Assembly (NCBI RefSeq): GCF_028554725.1
Contig: NC_071670.1
Span: 72,515,001 to 72,579,000 of the forward strand
Direction of reading: 5' to 3'
DNA length: 64,000 bases
Origin: Zeugodacus cucurbitae
Taxonomy: Eukaryota; Arthropoda; Insecta; Diptera; Tephritidae
In this document: piece by piece, positions 40,786 through 54,961 of the stretch
Layout of the letters: each line of letters opens with the position of its first letter
Position numbering within the stretch: position 1 is the stretch's first letter
Notes under the pieces: generated by a model
Told to the model about the DNA's origin: nothing
Seen by the model: the letters and a program-made list of their open reading frames with translations, nothing else
Database searches by the model: none
Made by a program: the position numbers and the translations under genes

Positions 40786-43251
40786 GTCACTAAAAGCCAA
40801 GACCCAGAGACTAATGACAGCATGAGGAAGGCGTTCAAGACACAAGAGTCAATAGGGTAATACAAAATAAAGTTGGGCGAGTGTGTACGTCAGCGAATAC
40901 GAAGTTGAGCTTCAGCGAAATAAATTTATTTGTCACACATTTATTTCCACTAAAGTGAACTTAATGTTAGAGCACATTAACTTTCCAAGGTCCACAGGGT
41001 GTGTAAGGCCATATGGCCACACTGGAAATACCACATTCTCCCAAACATCGACTCATTCATCCCGCCTTTCTTTTGATTTGATTTCAAAAAAAGCGACAAA
41101 AGTTTTCTTTTTTAAATTGTTCCATAGTCCCCTTCGGTCTAAGTCGCTTGTGCGAATATGTGATTTGTTGTAATTTATATAAGTCACGCTTGAGATTTAC
41201 TTTTGGGTTGATCACAAAATCGAAATGCAAGCTGCTGAGTTAAGCAAAGGTCCAGCAAACCAACACACCAATTAGCTGCTTAAAATTTAAGGTAACCATT
41301 TGAGAAAACTTAAGTAAGCCACATTTCTGCACAAATAAACACTTATTGTTCCTAGAAATTTACATGTATTTATTGTTGCAATGAAATCATAAATGATAAT
41401 GAATTAGCATTAAGTTCTACCCGCAAATTTAAAATGAAAATACTTTAAACGGGAGCATTTGATTACATCGGAAAAAAATGTTTGAAAATCTTCTTGATTT
41501 CAGCTTTAATTCTTAATTATTTCTGCTTAAGTACTGATCTCCTGCCATTAATTAACTAATTACCAAAATGGACTTAGGTCAACGAGTGGAAAATTTATTT
41601 TTTTTAATTTTAACACCAACCGAGTAGCAAAACTTAATTATTACTAATTGCACAGATCTGGCAAACTTGGCATTTGTGCTGCCAATTAAATTCTAATGTT
41701 CAACCACCACTTCAACCATTATTAACATCCTCCGCTTGTTATTTACAACTACAAATATTATTCGTTCATACTTTAGGTGCTAAAGAATATTCTTTCCATC
41801 TACGAATATTTTTTTTATTAAAAGCCCTCGTATCTTCAATATTAAATAACGACAAGAACTTCCATGAAAATACTCTGTATTCAGATTGCTGCGAATGTCA
41901 TGAGCATTTTATTTAGTTATATGATTGCCAATTTCTGTACTGGTATTTACAGAAATGTGTATTCTTCTTCTTCATCTCACATCAAATATCGTAATTTTAC
42001 AAATAGTTTAGCAGTAATTTTATAGTTTATGGTACCTAATTTAAAGTCATAAACAAACTTTCAACAAAAGCACCTTCGGGGCTAGAATCTGTGTCTCAAA
42101 TTTAGTGTCAATAAAGGAAACAACTAAATTTAAAGCCCCTAATCGCTCATATTAGCTACACAGTCAGACACAAAAACAGCAGCAACAACTTTTATGAACT
42201 CATCAAATTTCCAAATATCCTTCCTGCCACCACAGCAGAGCCCTTTGTTACACACCAAAGTGGTGAACAGGTGAGCCAACAGAAATTCTGCTGCAAATAA
42301 TATGTTGTTACAGATTTTCCGTTTCACTAGCACCGTTATCGGGCTAACCCTATTGTCATGGTAAAGCCAATCGCAGCGAATTGGGGGCGAACGAATTCAA
42401 TTTTGAAACATAATAACTGCGGATAACGGTGCATGTGACACACCGAGCAGCGCACTGAAGTAAACAGACATACCTAAAGGGAGGCAAGGGAGGAGGGAAA
42501 ATTGGTTTGAGTAAGCTGATAGCAACTGACAACAACAACGAAATAAACGTGATAATCTACCAACAATGAGAACAACCATAAAGTACCGTAATACTATAGC
42601 AATAACAATATCAACGCAAACATGCTAAATTCACTCTACGCCAATTTGAGGTGAGCTGACACAAAACTCCGCAAAAAAACGCGCCAAATGAACAACAAAT
42701 TACTTATAGAAGAATACCGCAGCAAAAGCACAGAGAATGAGGCAAATAAGATACCACAAGCGCAAAAACTAAATCACAACAAATGTGCGTAAAGTCAAGA
42801 CAGCCCGTGATAGCTTCATTCATGATAGCTCAGAGGAGCCTCAAGGGTACACGCCCATCACATTGAGAGTTGCTGATCACATTTTGATGATTCCACCTTT
42901 CATTCGTTCCTTCCTTCCTCTACCTTCCGCTTGCCTCAACCACTTTCGTTGATGATTTTCCGTTTTCAATTTTCAAAATCACGTATACGCCATGGCGGTG
43001 GTGGGGCGGGTTTTTGAAGTGAGGCTTCCGGTTTTTTTCCTTTCGGCAACTGATAAATGCGGGCGGCACTCAAATCAAACACTTAACACCACCAAAACCG
43101 AGCAAACGCTTGTTCAAATCAGTGTCTGTGCGTGGAGTGTAACTTTTTAACCGTTACATTGAAGGCACTTTATGTTTTTCTTCTTTTCCAGCATTTATTT
43201 TAGAATTTAATTTTGGTTTTCACTCACTCTTCCCTCTTTCTTGTTTTGCAG

Positions 43252-43391
43252 TTTGCACAGCTGGCCCGCATTAGAAACGCCTTCTACACGCCCTGCTCGA
43301 CAACTACAACAGTCTGGAGCGACCCGTCGTAAACGAATCCGATCCACTGCAGCTGAGCTTCGGGCTGACGCTAATGCAAATCATCGATGTG
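43252..43391 (+). pseudogene. nAChRalpha7-like: nAChR N-terminal exon (140 nt) with premature TAG
   Basis: The frame starting at GGC 43263 reads GPH, then TAG, then KRLLHALLDNYNSLERP, then VVNESDPLQLSFGLTL and MQIIDV. This is the start of the mature ligand-binding domain, where family members have GPHEKR, so the stop replaces the conserved glutamate (GAG to TAG is one base). An acceptor with a pyrimidine run (ttgttttgcag, ending 43251) and a consensus donor gtgagt at 43392 give 140 nt, the usual length of this exon, ending in phase 0. A second possible acceptor (cacag, ending 43260) keeps the same phase. Apart from the stop the exon reads cleanly through 42 residues, including the potential glycosylation motif NES, so loss of function looks recent or the stop is an error. 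The 5' side of the exon would need a signal-peptide exon ending with one extra base. Confidence 0.9.
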
Positions 43392-43730
43392 GTGAGTTTT
43401 GTTTGTCTTTCGCTTTTTTTTCGTTTTTTTCGTGAATAAGTAGGTGTTACCCCTATCACATGCCACACACATTAATCGCTGGATGTGCAAATTACATTTT
43501 AATACGCCCTGAGGTATGCTACACTGAAGGCATTAAATTAGCAAATAAAGCCAATTACGCGGGCGTAGCGCACAAAGGAGATTGTTTAACCTTCAATTAG
43601 CCTAAAATATACACGCAAGTATTCTGTGTTAGTGCGACCCACATATTTCTTCACGGTATGTAAACGCTTTATGAGACGAATCTAATTAGTGGGTGTTATA
43701 ATAAAGTGAAAAAATAAAATCCTGAACAAT

Positions 43731-43746
43731 ACTACTACTACTACTA
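43731..43746. repeat. (ACT)5 microsatellite
   Basis: Uninterrupted ACT run followed by AAGAAACG. Confidence 0.95.
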
Positions 43747-45350
43747 AGAAACGAATATTTAATTTGTTTACCAATAATATAAAAAAGTTAAAGATATTTC
43801 TAAGTTTGTCAAAATATACAAACCAGTGCATCAAGCATAACTGATGTGTCTATTGGAGCAGTTTAAGTAAATTCGAGATGTTTGTGAACTTTTTTAATTT
43901 CGATCACAAACAGTAGCGTGGCCTTGACTTTCCAACACACTATCAATGACCTTTCTTCATCAAGCAGTCGCTTCTACAACGATGCTCATTCAGCAAAAAA
44001 TTTCTTCGCACAGCATTACCAACTCTGCTCCCTAATAAAAATGCTAATTAAAAACACACAAAAGCAAATTTTTCATAATGAAATTGTTAAAAATGTAAAT
44101 TAAATAAAGTAGAAAACCCCGCTCTAGATAAATCAAACACAACAAAATGAAGTCAATGTGAGGCATTCGGAAATATAAACTTTTATGATCACTGTAGAGG
44201 AAAAGCGAAACGGAAACTTGCCCTTGGCTAATTTTCCCACGCAGATGCATAACAAAGTTAACAAGGTAGCAAGCAGTCACAGCAGTGAATCTGAATGCTT
44301 TCATTAGGCAAAGTAAGCTACAGCGCCTATTCTTATGCTACGTTTGACGCGTTTATCTTCAGCTCTGTCTTCTCTTTCATTTGCGCGCTTTTGTCGATTT
44401 GTGGCTTTTATAGTTGCACCGTTTACACTGGGATATGTCATTTAATTATCACTTGCGACGTCAGAAGAACAGAGAAATCAGTGAAATCACAAGCCTGTAC
44501 TCACACTTGCCGAGGCTCATAGAGTTTACGCTGATTACACTTCGTCATATCATTCAAGAAACGCACACTATCTGTTCGCAATGGGAAAGCTTTGCTTGTG
44601 GCTTTTCCTTCATGCGATCTCTTGTCATTAACTATTTTACACTGTCGACGCAAACCGAACAGCTTTCAATCTTTAATCATCCACAATTAGCCTACAAATG
44701 CCAAAACGCACAAATTTCGGTAGACATTTGTCTTTCTAACCATTTACAAACTTATTTCGGCTTCCCACGCTAATTGCGAAATTAAAGTTATTTCCAACAC
44801 ATTAGCCGTTCCGTGAGGTCTGTGGAACGATACGAAGAACGATAAACTTTAGTTTCTATTGTTATATTTAGCTTTGCTTTCACACTGTTTCTTCTGAACC
44901 TTCATTCATTTGATAGCGTCTGTTTTTATCTCTTTTCATTTCCCATTGAATTGAAACCGCTTTCCTCAAACTCCGCTCATCGTTCTATCGCTATTGTTTA
45001 CCTAACAAACCGAAAACTGTCTTCTTTTACTAATCGCCAAAGCCAAGCGGCTAATTCCATGCCTCTCCCCGGTTCCACTCTTTGTGTTCCAATTATCTTT
45101 TATAGTTGTTGTTAAAAAAGTAGAAAGAGATTAGCTTCTTACTCCATTTTGCATCGTCTTTTATTCTATTCATTTTGATATTACATTAAACATCGCCATA
45201 GATAGTACTTTTCCTTCCTAGATACTTTTACTTTGTTAAAATCATCATTCTATCCGTTTCAACGGCTGAAAATTTAATGAACTCTATCATCATAGCTTGT
45301 CCACGGTAATCCAGTTGGGCTCACTCTATTAATTTCATAAAAATTTGTTT

Positions 45351-45366
45351 TCATGAATATTCATGA
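45351..45366. other. Perfect 16-bp palindrome TCATGAATATTCATGA
   Basis: The 16 bases equal their own reverse complement. They could serve as a dimeric protein site or be chance in AT-rich DNA. Confidence 0.7.
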
Positions 45367-48300
45367 GATCATCGGAGGTTATATTACTTCTTGGTGTCAA
45401 TTTGAACCAAATTCCAAAATCATATTTTCACAGGGCGATTAAAATTTCACAATTTGCGAACTTCATTGCTTCTAATTTCTTCATTTCGTTATCAATTCAT
45501 AGCACGAAACGAAGGTTCGAAGCTAAAGTTGTTTCTCGTACTAATTGTTATATTTGTATTTCTGCGACGCAATACCTCAAACTCGAATCCAATCCTCGCT
45601 AGATACCCCAAGAGTACACTATGTAGAGACAAATTCGAACTGGAAAATAAATACTGCAACTGTGTTAATTTTTCATACAGCTCTAGACAATAAATAATCA
45701 AACTTGCAAAAATACCGTTGGGCTAAGTGCGAATTGAACAATAAATTACAAATTAACAACAGAAAGCATAGATTTGCACTAATTAAAGTTAGAGGGAGAA
45801 AATTGTTTTCTAGAAATCAGAAAGCAAAAATTGCAATTGTATCAGAAAAAGAGCAAATATTCGGCTTTTGGCTTCGTGATGAAGGAAAACAATAAATTTG
45901 TTTCATTATTTCAATATCAGACAGAGGAGGCATCACGATTTTCCACATTCTACAGAGCATTATGTCTTCGCGTGAGTTTTTATTTTCATTTCAGCACAGC
46001 ATGGCGATAATATATCAATTTTCTACGTGCTCCATTCAAGAACAAATGTGTTCACGGTCGTCCTACATGACGTATGAGTAACATTTTGTAAGAACTTATT
46101 GGTGTCTATCGTAAACAAGCTTAGCAATGCTATCTATAATTGAACTGACCAAATGTTCGTGATTTTTGTTTTATGTTACAGAAAATTACGTATGTTTTGA
46201 TATAACCAAGAGTCTACACGCTTGATTCATTTTTTATGTTTGTGGGTAATCAAATGCCATTTTTTTGTTTTTCTGCCGTGGGCGATTTAAGGCATCGCTG
46301 TGGCATATGTCTAATATGTTATTATTGGAGCTTTCTGATTTAATAATAGTTTATAAAGTTGTTCTATACATATATTACTTTCTATAAATATTTGGACTCT
46401 TGGCATTTCGATTCCAGCCCTTAAATGTATTAATTTGTAAAAGTTCTTTTTTTAAATTGCAAACGACTAATTATATTGAAATGATATGTATTCCGCCTCC
46501 ATATTATGAAACACGATAACAGTTATGTACTATATTTGCAAAATGGGGAAACAACTAAATATCCTTCAAAGGTATGTCCTTTAAAATAATATGAACGTGT
46601 GATGCTGAACAAATTAATGTGCTGATTAACGCATACACATAAACCTACAATACCCAAGGATATCCATTGAAATATACACCAGTTTTAACAGTCCGCTTAC
46701 TTTTCTCCTTCGCTTCGATGCTATCTGTACTAACAACAAACTTAAATTGGGTATACCAAACATATATGTATAAGTATAAATATAGCTTATCAAGCAAGAA
46801 CGTGCGAAGCGAAAACAATTCGGGTAATGGGTATTTACTGCAGATATTTCTCAGCACTCTGATTTCATCTCATTTTTATTACCAAAAACCAGATTTGTTT
46901 CGTGTTTGTTTGAGCACATGGAAATGAGTGTGTGGAACATAAACCCCCACATTTAATCTATTAAAAATTAAAAAAGAATTTGAAACATATGGAGGGCTTG
47001 GGTCTTTTTAACTTCACTTTCTCCATTTGATGACTATCCGAGTCTACACTCGAAGATTGAAATTAATTGCTTTCTTTTGGATTATGTGATCCAAGAATTG
47101 AAAAAGCTGTCACGTATAACGATTTGTCTTCATACATAATCTTGGTTAGGCCTTTTTCGAGCTCATAAAAAAATCACTTGACAATTTAAATTGTACAAAT
47201 ATGTCAACTTGTTACATGAGAATCCACTTAACTGTATCGTAAGCTTAAAGCAGGGAAAGGGTGAGGGTCTAAAAAGCGAACTGTGGGTAAAAATAGAGAC
47301 AAATATTGGTATCAACAGTTCTTACGCCAAATATTCCTCGAATATTTGTATGTATTTTTGAGGATATAAGAATGAAAGTTATTCGAGAAAAGAATAGTAA
47401 TTTAAAGAAGGAATGACCTGTACTAAATTCATATGAGACTTTTAAATTTAAAATTTATACTCAAATACTATGTCTTGATCCTTGGCTCAATATGGATTCA
47501 AATTTGCAACCAAGAGGCAACTCTTGATTGAGATTAAGAGAATAATCAAAATGTCCTGCAGTAAAAAATATTTTTCCAAGGAGGGAAAAGAAAACTTGTA
47601 AATTTACACTAACGCATAAAATCCTAATCATTATGTTTATTAAAAACATTGTATTCACATTTAACATTTTCTCGTAGGCGTCCAATTTTCATACGTAACA
47701 TTTCATATACGCCTGATAAATCCAAATGAGAAATATAATGAATATAATCGTGAAAATATAAGTAACACACTAATAAAGATGCGTCTGAGTCATCCAGCAG
47801 GCGGCTGAGACACGTGAACTGCACGCAAAGAATATCAGATTGAATGAAAAGCTTAAGTAAATGCTAAAAGCATGTGAAAAGAGAGTTGATGAAAATGCCT
47901 ATGAACGAAATTAATGAAATTATTACAATGATTTTCTCTTGCTTTCTACACAGTGTTCGTCTCTTCTGAGAAGTGGCACGTGACATGCATACAAATGCCG
48001 CTAAGTGCGTGCAGACGACGCATTCACTCAATGAATGAAAGAGTCAATGAGTGCACATACACATATATGTAAGTGTGGATATAAAAGAATTTTGGGAATA
48101 TGCGTGCTATACAATGAGACAAAGCTGGGCTGCTGAAAGCTAATTTGTTGCGGCAACATGCGACGGCGATTAGGAAGTTGCTGGCATTTGGAGGCTGTGG
48201 GTTATGCCAACGAAGGTCACATGAGCAGCTAAGTTCGGGCGTTCCTACGTAACAATATTAGTACTAAGATGTGCTGAAAGCAAATGGGAGAATGGAAAAT

Positions 48301-51300
48301 GATTCAATGATAGGTAGCATGATAATGCCGAGAATGGTGATAATCATGATATTTATACTCTCGCTGTACTCTCGCTTATTCTTTACTATATTTAAATGTG
48401 TGTACCTCACCACGTGTTTCGAATGTGTTGTGCGATATATATAAGTATAATTACATATATCCGTCTATGGTTGGTAATAGATCAATGAAAACTTCAAGAA
48501 GATTAAATTTGCTATGCGTTCAAACGACCTTATGTATAAATGTGGTCTTACAAAATCGAGACAAAAGACCGGCAACGGAACATAATAACTGTAAGGCAAC
48601 GATATGACATAAACATTTTGATTTTGACACATAATATGTCAACAGCTGTCAACGAAACAAATTCGTTTGGTTGTTACGTGCTTAAGTAAACACAATAACG
48701 CATGCTAGGTCATACCTAATCGTTTTTCTGTATTTACTGATCTGTGTGTGGGTATGGGAGTTTGTGTGCACATTTGATGGTTCACCAAATTATTACAAAT
48801 GAAACGAGCTCATACGTTTCTATAACCTACTCACAAACACACATAAAAAAAGAAATAGAAAAAAGGTCCATCTGAGCATTGCATTAGCCAATGAGTATGG
48901 AAAAGAATGAATATTTCCAGAAAGCACAAAATGTGCACATGAAAACGAACTGAAACAACAACACATACACAATCATGCATACATAAGTCTGCCTGTTTTG
49001 CAGCATTTTTTCAGTAAAACTCTTATGTAAATTTTCGCAAAAATTAGTTGGATGCTATTTTAGAATAATGTTAGCTACGCCTTCTTTCCTCATTTCTTCA
49101 TTTTGCTTGTTTTAAATATATTCATGGCACATTTTCAGGCGCAAGATAAGCAACAGAAAAATCTTTTTCCATACAAATGCTTTCGTTTCATTGTTCTATC
49201 TGCTAACTGACCAGACAAGTGGGAATAATGCTACAGTGCAACACCCCTCTCTTCTCACCTCAAAAGCTTTGCATCAGCAAAGCCATTTATCAAAGGGGTA
49301 CACACACAAGGGTTTTCTTTTTGCATAGTTTTATATTTTTGTGCTTTAAAAGCTCCCTATCTGTTTGCCATTGTATTAGTGAGTACAATGCCCGAGGCAA
49401 ATTCTCACTTTAGATTTTTCTAGCTGCCATTTTGGGTATTTACATAAAAGAATTCCACATACAGATCTGTATTTGAGTGTGTCCGTTTTTATTTATGGGA
49501 ACTCACGAGTTTATTCATGCTTGAATGCAGGCTTAATATGTTAGCTGTGTAAAGGAAAACACACGAATTGGTGTTGAACAAAGGAAAAAGGGTTGTGGCT
49601 ATATTTGCTTCTTTAGAGGTGCCAAAGCTGAAAATTCAAACCGGAGAGCAGTGGAAGTTTCCTTTTTTCTAGCTTTCCAAATTTATACAAAAAAAAAAAA
49701 CAAAGGGGAGTAGTTTTATTTGAATAAAAAACTCACCTATTTAATCCATTGAATCAAGATTACGAACTTAAATATAGCATTTAATAAAATCGCAGGTGGT
49801 TTTATGTGGGCTCCAATTTGAACGAGTTTCAACGAGTGGCCGCGAACAATTTAGCGGCTCAGTCGCATTGCAACCGCTTTGTTGCTTTTGATGGCGTTAG
49901 CTCTGCAGTGCTAACGATAAGTTAACAGGTTCCAAAGTGACGCCAACGCCAATGGCAATGGCAATACAAACAGCAATGAATACCGTAAAATCACAACCAA
50001 GTAACTGTAAACCATAACCACAGCGACGTGTCTGCACCCCTGGCTCCACACAACTAAGTGTAACGGAAATGACCCAACACGCAAAATAGCAAAGCCAATT
50101 TATTAGATATGAGACTGGACGCGAACGCACAAACACAATCAGGGAGCCATGCGAGTGCCAGCTAGAAATCTGAAAGCGTATATACTATATGTTTGTGCGT
50201 ATGATAGCTCTTCTGAAAACATATGCACACTTTTCTTCGCCTGCACTTTTTCATCGCCATTCACGTGAGTTGACATTTTGCCAACTCAGTGTATCATTTA
50301 AAAAAGTGAGAATCAAGCGTACAGCCGTGGGATATGCGATATAGTTATCAGTTTACTGGCGAAGCACACTGCTTTCTGAGGTTATCTACGTATACGTCCC
50401 GTTAAACCAATCCTTACTTCTATATATGGAATTATTTCTGCTGTTGTTGGTGATGATGATTTTGTTGAGGCTTTTCGCTGTATTTTCACCAGTGATCAAG
50501 CAAAGTAAGCCATTTTAATGTCACAAGCGGGGAAGCGTGTATTTTTCTATTTTGCCGTTTTCATTCCACTCTGACTAATAAATGTGAGTTTTGCCTGCAA
50601 TAATTTCCTTGTTAAAAGAATATCATTTGAATTGTGGTGGCTGGCGCTTCAAAATCAAATTAAAAGCTTCTTCTACATTTTTCTCCTTTTGGGCATTTTC
50701 TCACACAAAATTTGTTGTCGTTTCTCGGTTTCTTGCTTTATGCAGTGAAGCGTCCCTAATGAGTTGAGTTGTATAACAAATATAATAAGCAAGTCGACAG
50801 TGAAATTCAAATGTAAAAGTGTTGAAAGAGTTGTCATGCAACTTCCTGTCAGTATTATGCCACAACAACAAAAATAGTGATAATGTGAGTAAAAAATTGG
50901 GTATTGGAAGCTCTAAAGCAAGCCTTAAGCTCATGATTGCGTTAGGCGACGAAAGTAGAAACAGAAAAGTTTCCAAAAACATTTTTAAAACCCTTTCGGC
51001 TAATTGATATTTGATAAGTTTCCACGAAGAAAATAAAGAAAAGGCAAACGGAATGACGCGATGTAATTTCCTGTAGTTGTTGTGCGAAAGGATACTCACT
51101 AGCAGAGTAAATTAATTTTATTTGTGCACAACAAACCAATTTTAATTGAAAACAACAACGGTAAAGAAACTCGATCCTAAACAAACTCAAGTTGCAAGAA
51201 GCGCAAAAACTGAGTCACATAACCACAAATTATTTTTAATGTTCTGAAGAATCGCATTTTGACCGCATTGAATCGCAAAAGCGACAAGTGTTTACCAGTG

Positions 51301-51818
51301 GCTGAAGACAGCTCGTGCATTTTGTGTAAAGCAATTTCAACTTTTGCACCAAATTCTACAAAAAATACAAGAAATATCTGCAAGAATTCTTCGCTTGCAT
51401 GAGACTTCTACACCTTATATTTTTTGGCATATTTGCCCTTGTTCATCTCGTTTATGAAGACAACAAAAATTCTGACATGACAAGCACTCAGCAACTAATG
51501 TGAGAATGTGTGAATTGTTTCTTTCAATATGTGGACTAAGGCGTTTTTACATGACTTAACTATTTTACCGGGATGTTGCCTGAAAATTATTGATTACCAA
51601 ATGCAGCGACACTAATTAAGCAAAAACTGAATTTGATTTAATCAATTAAATAATTGATTTTGCATTTAACCGCTTTCTTGATCACAATGAACAAGAATTT
51701 CACGCCAACAATGCTAGGGAAAGCAAGTGTAAACTAGAACAAAAACACAGGTTGGCTAAAATGAATGATTGAATTCAACAACTGTGAATGTCAAATTACT
51801 GAAACCAAAAACCAAAAC

Positions 51819-51834
51819 AAAAAAAAAAAAAAAA
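51819..51834. repeat. Poly(A) run
   Basis: Sixteen A in a row. Similar runs are at 5112-5126 and 49688-49699. No retrotransposon body was recognised upstream of any of them. Confidence 0.9.
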
Positions 51835-53506
51835 TGTAAATTTAGTTTTGTTAAATGGTATGAACTGCAGCTGAAAATTGGCGAATTCCCCAAAGCCTGC
51901 GCAGCTTTCGTGTTTTGCAAAAACATTGTCAACACGAAAGCAAACGAGCATGTTGTTCTTATTGATATTTATTTATTTAACAGCGCGCCAACAAGCGTCG
52001 AAATTGCAGCAGCGTGTTTCGTCGGCGCTAACAATATTTGCAACCACAGTTATTCGGGGAACTTTGACATGTGCATCAGTATTTGCCGTGTATTCACGCT
52101 TTGCAACTGATGTAACAAAAACAGCGAATGACTCTGTAGACATCAAATCAAAAAGTGCTAACAATTTTGAACCGAAAATTTCCGTTTATTTGTGAAAATT
52201 GTGGCAACCCTAATTAGCCACAACGTCCGAGGGTTGCCATATTGAATGTACGAATTCGAATACCTTTTGTTGACCTTTTGTGTTTGTTACAGCTTCTAGC
52301 AAATGTTTGTTCATAGCTATATGCGATGTCCTTCAGCACACTGCTCTACACTGCTGAATAATAAATGTCTTTGTCATATATGTATGTGTTTATGTATGTG
52401 TTGAAGTTTGGGCGAGCTGCTCATCTAAACTGGAACGTTTTGATTTTCTGACTAATTGTGCAGCAGTTTTGTGGTGAAACTTGTTTAAGGCATTTGCCGC
52501 TGTTAAAAAAAAGTACATTTAATTTACGTTAATTTTCATATGCACGAGGTTTGAATTTGACAGCTGTCAAATGTTGATTCGCTCATCAAATTGCCGCCAC
52601 AAATAATGGCAATTACTTTTGTTGATTTTCGCCCTCAATTGTTTATTTTCCTCTGATTGGTTTCATTGTGCGGTGTAAAATTTAATTTTTTGTTTCAAAT
52701 AAATGCCAGCACAACAAAAACAACATTCATACATTCGTATTTAGAAGGCGAAAAACTGAAAACCAGAAAATCGATTAATTTCAAGAGTAAATAAATATGT
52801 GAAAATGTTATAATATTCAGATTGTATGTATGTAGGTGAACGTGATACCGATTTGCTTTATTGAAATATATTTATGGACTAATGACATTAACAATACTTA
52901 GGTTAAGCTGCCCATTCTGAATAATAATGAAATGATTTCATTACACACGCCATAATTAATTAATTATGCAAAACGCCTCCATTTGATGCCAGCTCATATC
53001 AATTTATGCGCCAAAACAGGTGTTTGTATGACTGGAAGTGCCTCGAAGTATTAAGATCATTTAATTCTTAGCACACGGCAATACCTGAACAACTCATTAC
53101 CAAACCCCAATTATGAGGGAGATTACCGAAAATGACTTTATAGGATTATGAATACGCACTTAGAGCAATTGACATAATGTAAATTTGGATATATACATAT
53201 AGTAGATATATTTTAATATATTCTCTCTACATAGGAGGATATACGTACGTAGATAAAATGTAAAATATCGAATATCCACATCGTATTCATTTGGTTACTT
53301 AAGGAATCACTTAAGATTACCTCATGCTGATACACTAATTCGTTTTCGAACTGGAGTCCATATTGTTCAAAATATTATAATAAATTCAATTCTCATGCTT
53401 TAGTATTTTCTCACTCAGTGGATATTAATTTTAATTCGAATAACTAGTATTTTCAGTATGTAGTAGGACAAAGCTGACAATCGACATTTTGTTTGTTTCT
53501 CTGCAG

Positions 53507-53551
53507 GACGTAAAGAATCAATTGCTAATAACAAATATTTGGCTCCCCAAA
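53507..53551 (+). pseudogene. nAChRalpha7-like: nAChR short exon (45-nt class), donor lost
   Basis: After a strong acceptor (tttgtttctctgcag, ending 53506) the frame reads D-V-K-N-Q-L-L-I-T-N-I-W-L. Insect alpha7-group subunits have DEKNQLLITN.WL followed by two residues and a donor. The second residue is V (GTA) where E is near-invariant. After TGG CTC the sequence becomes CCC AAA AGC with no GT at or near the expected boundary (53552), so the last two codons and the 5' splice site are gone. Phase 0 fits the end of the preceding piece. In Drosophila alpha6 this position is occupied by mutually exclusive alternative exons; no second copy was seen in this window. It lies in a stretch of segment B with no counterpart in segment A. 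Confidence 0.8.
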
Positions 53552-54961
53552 AGCAACAAAATATTGTCACACACTACAACAACAGACATCTAATATGAAA
53601 CACAAATACGAAACTAGCCAAATTAAACAAAAGCTTAAGAAGTCAAATAAATAACGAAACATTATATAAATAAAATATAAGAAAATCAAATAAACATATT
53701 CTGCTGAAGTGAAGAGTGTCGTTCGATTGGGGAGAGCATCTGCTGGTTGGAATACAAATTTTATCCAAATCTAGAATATACCAGAGCATCAGATATTTCG
53801 ATTAGAGACGCATTAATCTTCAGCATCGGCCAAATCGTCTGTCCAGGGAATAATGTCAACAGCTTTTATTGCCAAACTTGCGGACAGACAACAAATAAAC
53901 AGAAATTTTGCTCTAGGGGCGTTGTAAATAAGAAACCTACAGTCATGTCTTTAGGTAATTGTATTTTTTAGAAGCAATGTTGAATGGCGAATATGCTTTA
54001 ACTGTCTGGTCATTGCTTTCTTATTAAGTCCACTCATAAATCTATCCGGTCCGACAATTACAATTCAAATCAAAAGAAATGAAGTTAACTGCTGTTGTAG
54101 CCTAAAATAAAGAATTGCGTAGATTTAAATCATCAAGTAAAGAGGAAATCGCTGTGACCCTTCCCCATTCAGTCCTCCTTCATCCTTCAACAATCAAAAG
54201 CGACACTCGACATTGCATAAGGGGCCCCATTAATGTCATTTCCTATTGGAAATGCTATTACTTTGCTGTAACTCAATATTTCTCACACACTTTCAATTGC
54301 ATTGTATGACGGTGCGTATGAGTGACATTAATGGAGTGTCTAATGCTGGACAAAGTAAGTGTCTTATGCAGCTTACAAAACTTTTCACATTTGCACATTC
54401 TAAAAAAAAATAATTTTTTAACACATTCTTGTATTCCCTTAATCACAATTACTGATTACACTCATTCAGGAATCATTACTTGCAAATTGCACAAAACTGA
54501 AACGAAATGTGGCACATGTGGCAATCAGCTATGAGTATATGTATATGCAGTCCATTCCTTAAATCACAGATTTTGTATTGTTTTCGAAAAGTACCAATTG
54601 AGCGCAATGGGTAATACCACCGCTCCTATGTGAAATTTTTGAATATATTCTTTATCTTTCAGCCCATCTCCGCTATACCCGTCTGCCATTTGTAATAGTT
54701 TGTAAGTCACTTTATATCCTCGTCACAACTATTCGGCCCTCCTTTGCCACAAGTCATGATGAAGCGCTTTCCATCACTCAGCTTGCAGCACTGCCTTCTT
54801 GTAATTTGTCTCTTTAGTCTATTGTTCATAGACGCTGGCTATTTGTTCACCATGTTTGCAAGCCTCTATTTTCGTTTGTTTTGCTAAAATTGCTTTTTGC
54901 TGAAATTGGAAACCTCTTTTGCTGTTCCCGATAATTGTTTGCCCACTGATGCAGAAACCTT

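Larger units (their letters stand above)
37598..43251. other. Anonymous DNA upstream of the first receptor exon piece
   Basis: If the receptor locus was transcribed, this would be intron or promoter. No signal-peptide exon with a matching donor was recognised. It includes the GAAACA tract at 38641, copy 2 of a dispersed repeat pair at 40758 and an A-rich T-poor island around 42500-42800. Open frames (136 codons at 38009-38419 minus, 108 at 40001-40327 plus) have no domain. Confidence 0.6.
43392..48539. other. Intron-like DNA between receptor pieces, no gene seen
   Basis: It begins with a consensus donor and runs toward the next receptor piece at 53507, a would-be intron of about 10 kb. It contains an (ACT)5 run at 43731-43746 and a palindrome at 45351-45366. 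Frames of 60-119 codons have no domain. Confidence 0.6.

Noticed and set aside
43272..43274. Recoding of the TAG by A-to-I RNA editing (to Trp) as a rescue
   Set aside because: Editing is known in this receptor group, but Trp is not expected where the family has Glu, and the other lesions would remain.
50701..51099. 132-codon frame, minus strand
   Set aside because: No recognisable motif; overlapping frames occur on both strands.
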